A stretch of DNA of 6,942 nucleotides from Betaproteobacteria bacterium SG8_40 (GTDB lineage: Bacteria > Pseudomonadota > Gammaproteobacteria > Burkholderiales > Eutrophovitaceae). A program made the position numbers and the translations under genes. The stretch is taken from positions 1 through 6,942 of the forward strand of contig LJTS01000145.1 of assembly GCA_001304425.1 (NCBI GenBank), read 5' to 3'. Below are positions 6,112-6,942 of this stretch, one piece after another. Numbering within the stretch: position 1 is the first letter of the stretch; the number at the start of each line of letters is the position of its first letter. Under the pieces are notes generated by a model. The model had not been told where the DNA came from. It made no database searches and worked only from the letters and a program-made list of their open reading frames with translations.

Positions 6112-6323
6112 GGAGTGTTTCCTCGACAGGTGCCGTTTGTTGCCGGCTTCATTGTTGTTCGGTTCAACTCTTGCGTCGACGTTCCCGGGAAATCAGCGGC
6201 ATCAAGGATACTTTCCGCTACAGGACCGTGCCACAACCGGAATTTTCGTGTCGGTGTTTAGCGAATCAGCTGTCGACGGGCGATCGTATCCTGTACTTCG
6301 CTGGTACCCAGTCCGGCGAGCGG
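6112..6323. other. Gap between the two hydrolase genes
   Basis: These 212 bases hold the ribosome-binding site of the downstream hydrolase (GAGGAAA, complement of 6118-6124) and nothing else I can support. No strong hairpin follows the dehalogenase-like gene and no convincing promoter precedes the epoxide hydrolase-like gene, so co-transcription is neither shown nor excluded. Confidence 0.45.
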
Positions 6324-6942
6324 CTACCTGAAGAACGCAAGCAGCGCCTCGGCCGTTTCCTTGGGCCGCTCTTCTGCCAGGTAATGACCACAGTCAAGCG
6401 GTTCACCGCTGACATCGCTGGCCCATTCGCGCCATACCGAAAGCGTGTCGTACCAGGCCTCGAGCTTTGCCTGCTTTCCCCACAATGCAAGTAGCGGGCA
6501 GGTGATGCGCTGGCCGGTGTCGCGGTCTTGCGCGTCGTGGACGCAATCGATGCTCGCACCGGCCCGGTAATCCTCGCAGATGGCGCGCACCGTTTCAGGG
6601 TTGCGGAAGCACACGAGATAATCGTCCACCGCATCGGGAGAAAAGAACTTGCGTGGCACTCGGTCGGTATGCCAGCGCCAGAACCATTCGGGGTCGGCAT
6701 TGATCAGTTTTTCGGGCAGCGGCGCCGGTTGTGCCAGAAAGAACCAATGGTAGTAACCCAGCCCGAAAGCCTTGCCGCCGCGCTCGAACGCTTCAAGTGT
6801 TGGAATCACGTCCAGCACTGCCGTTTTCGTAACGATGCCGGGGTGATCGAGCGCCATTCGATAGGCAACGCGTCCGCCCCTGTCGTGACCCGCCACCATG
6901 AACTGTTCGTGCCCGAGCTGGCGCATCACCGCGATCTGGTCG
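6324..6942 (-). CDS. Haloacetate/fluoroacetate dehalogenase-like alpha/beta hydrolase (5' partial)
   Basis: This is the C-terminal 205 residues of an alpha/beta hydrolase; the start lies beyond the window edge. By comparison with the roughly 300-residue family, about 85 residues are missing. The GTG at 6929 is internal, since the frame continues upstream as DQIAV. Counting from the first in-window codon: GHDRGGR at 18-24 with nucleophile Asp20, and Arg21 and Arg24 matching the two carboxylate-binding arginines of fluoroacetate dehalogenase; acid Asp44 in LDVIPT; the halide-pocket pair His65-Trp66 in YYHWFFLAQPAPLPE; Tyr125 in EDYRAG; and catalytic His186 in DCGHYLAEE. Spacings from the nucleophile (+24 to the acid, +45 to His, +166 to the final His) agree with the Burkholderia FA1 enzyme as I remember it (D104, D128, H149/W150, H271). 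It probably hydrolyses haloacetates to glycolate. Activity on fluoro- versus chloroacetate cannot be told, and many homologues are uncharacterised. Confidence 0.85.
   Translation of the reverse strand, partial: DQIAVMRQLGHEQFMVAGHDRGGRVAYRMALDHPGIVTKTAVLDVIPTLEAFERGGKAFGLGYYHWFFLAQPAPLPEKLINADPEWFWRWHTDRVPRKFFSPDAVDDYLVCFRNPETVRAICEDYRAGASIDCVHDAQDRDTGQRITCPLLALWGKQAKLEAWYDTLSVWREWASDVSGEPLDCGHYLAEERPKETAEALLAFFR

Noticed and set aside
6217..6233. A sigma54-like TGGCACG upstream of the epoxide hydrolase-like gene (minus strand)
   Set aside because: The required GC of the -12 element is about two bases out of register, so the strict spacing rule for sigma54 promoters is broken.
6171..6494. 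A plus-strand frame through the gap between the hydrolases and into the dehalogenase-like gene
   Set aside because: It has no SD sequence and no recognisable domain, and it runs antisense into a clear hydrolase C-terminus.

Overview
The window looks like a piece of a moderately GC-rich (my estimate is about 60%) proteobacterial chromosome, most like a gamma- or betaproteobacterium. The grounds are the style of the genes: a fused osmolyte-type ABC transporter, a PutP-like sodium symporter, a GlsA glutaminase with a Gram-negative Sec signal, and two alpha/beta hydrolases. I cannot name a genus. I see no mobile element, CRISPR array, rRNA, tRNA, phage gene or toxin-antitoxin pair.

Layout. Positions 1-1048 (+) hold the C-terminal part of a quaternary-amine-type ABC transporter subunit in which a substrate-binding domain precedes the permease domain. 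Positions 1049-1314 are non-coding as far as I can tell. At 1315-1404 (+) there is a 29-residue one-helix membrane protein with a strong ribosome-binding site. It is followed 51 bases later by a 503-residue sodium:solute symporter (1456-2967, +), so the two look like one transcription unit. Two tandem hairpins follow, the second with a T-rich tail like an intrinsic terminator. A classical SDR oxidoreductase (3155-3934, +) comes next and converges with a signal-peptide-bearing glutaminase (4006-5034, -). Upstream of the glutaminase are a perfect 8-bp inverted repeat in its leader and a perfect 10-bp hairpin in the gap to the next gene. Last come two alpha/beta hydrolases on the minus strand. 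The gene at 5260-6111 has the active-site set of a Cif-like (His/Tyr) epoxide hydrolase. The gene at 6324-6942 runs off the window and has the arginine, halide-pocket and triad residues of a haloacetate/fluoroacetate dehalogenase.

How the genes may work together. The only tight functional unit visible is the small membrane peptide plus the symporter. The two hydrolases share a strand and chemistry (Asp-nucleophile, ester-intermediate hydrolysis) and might serve a common xenobiotic or secondary-metabolite detoxification role, but 212 bases separate them. The glutaminase is probably periplasmic, so it would make glutamate and ammonium outside the cytoplasm. A link to the symporter or ABC transporter is speculation.

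The most noteworthy item is the 29-residue membrane peptide. It is too short for routine gene calling and is a candidate accessory subunit of the symporter. Next are the Cif-like active site in a protein with no export signal, and the exported glutaminase. Most of the window is otherwise ordinary metabolic and transport genes.
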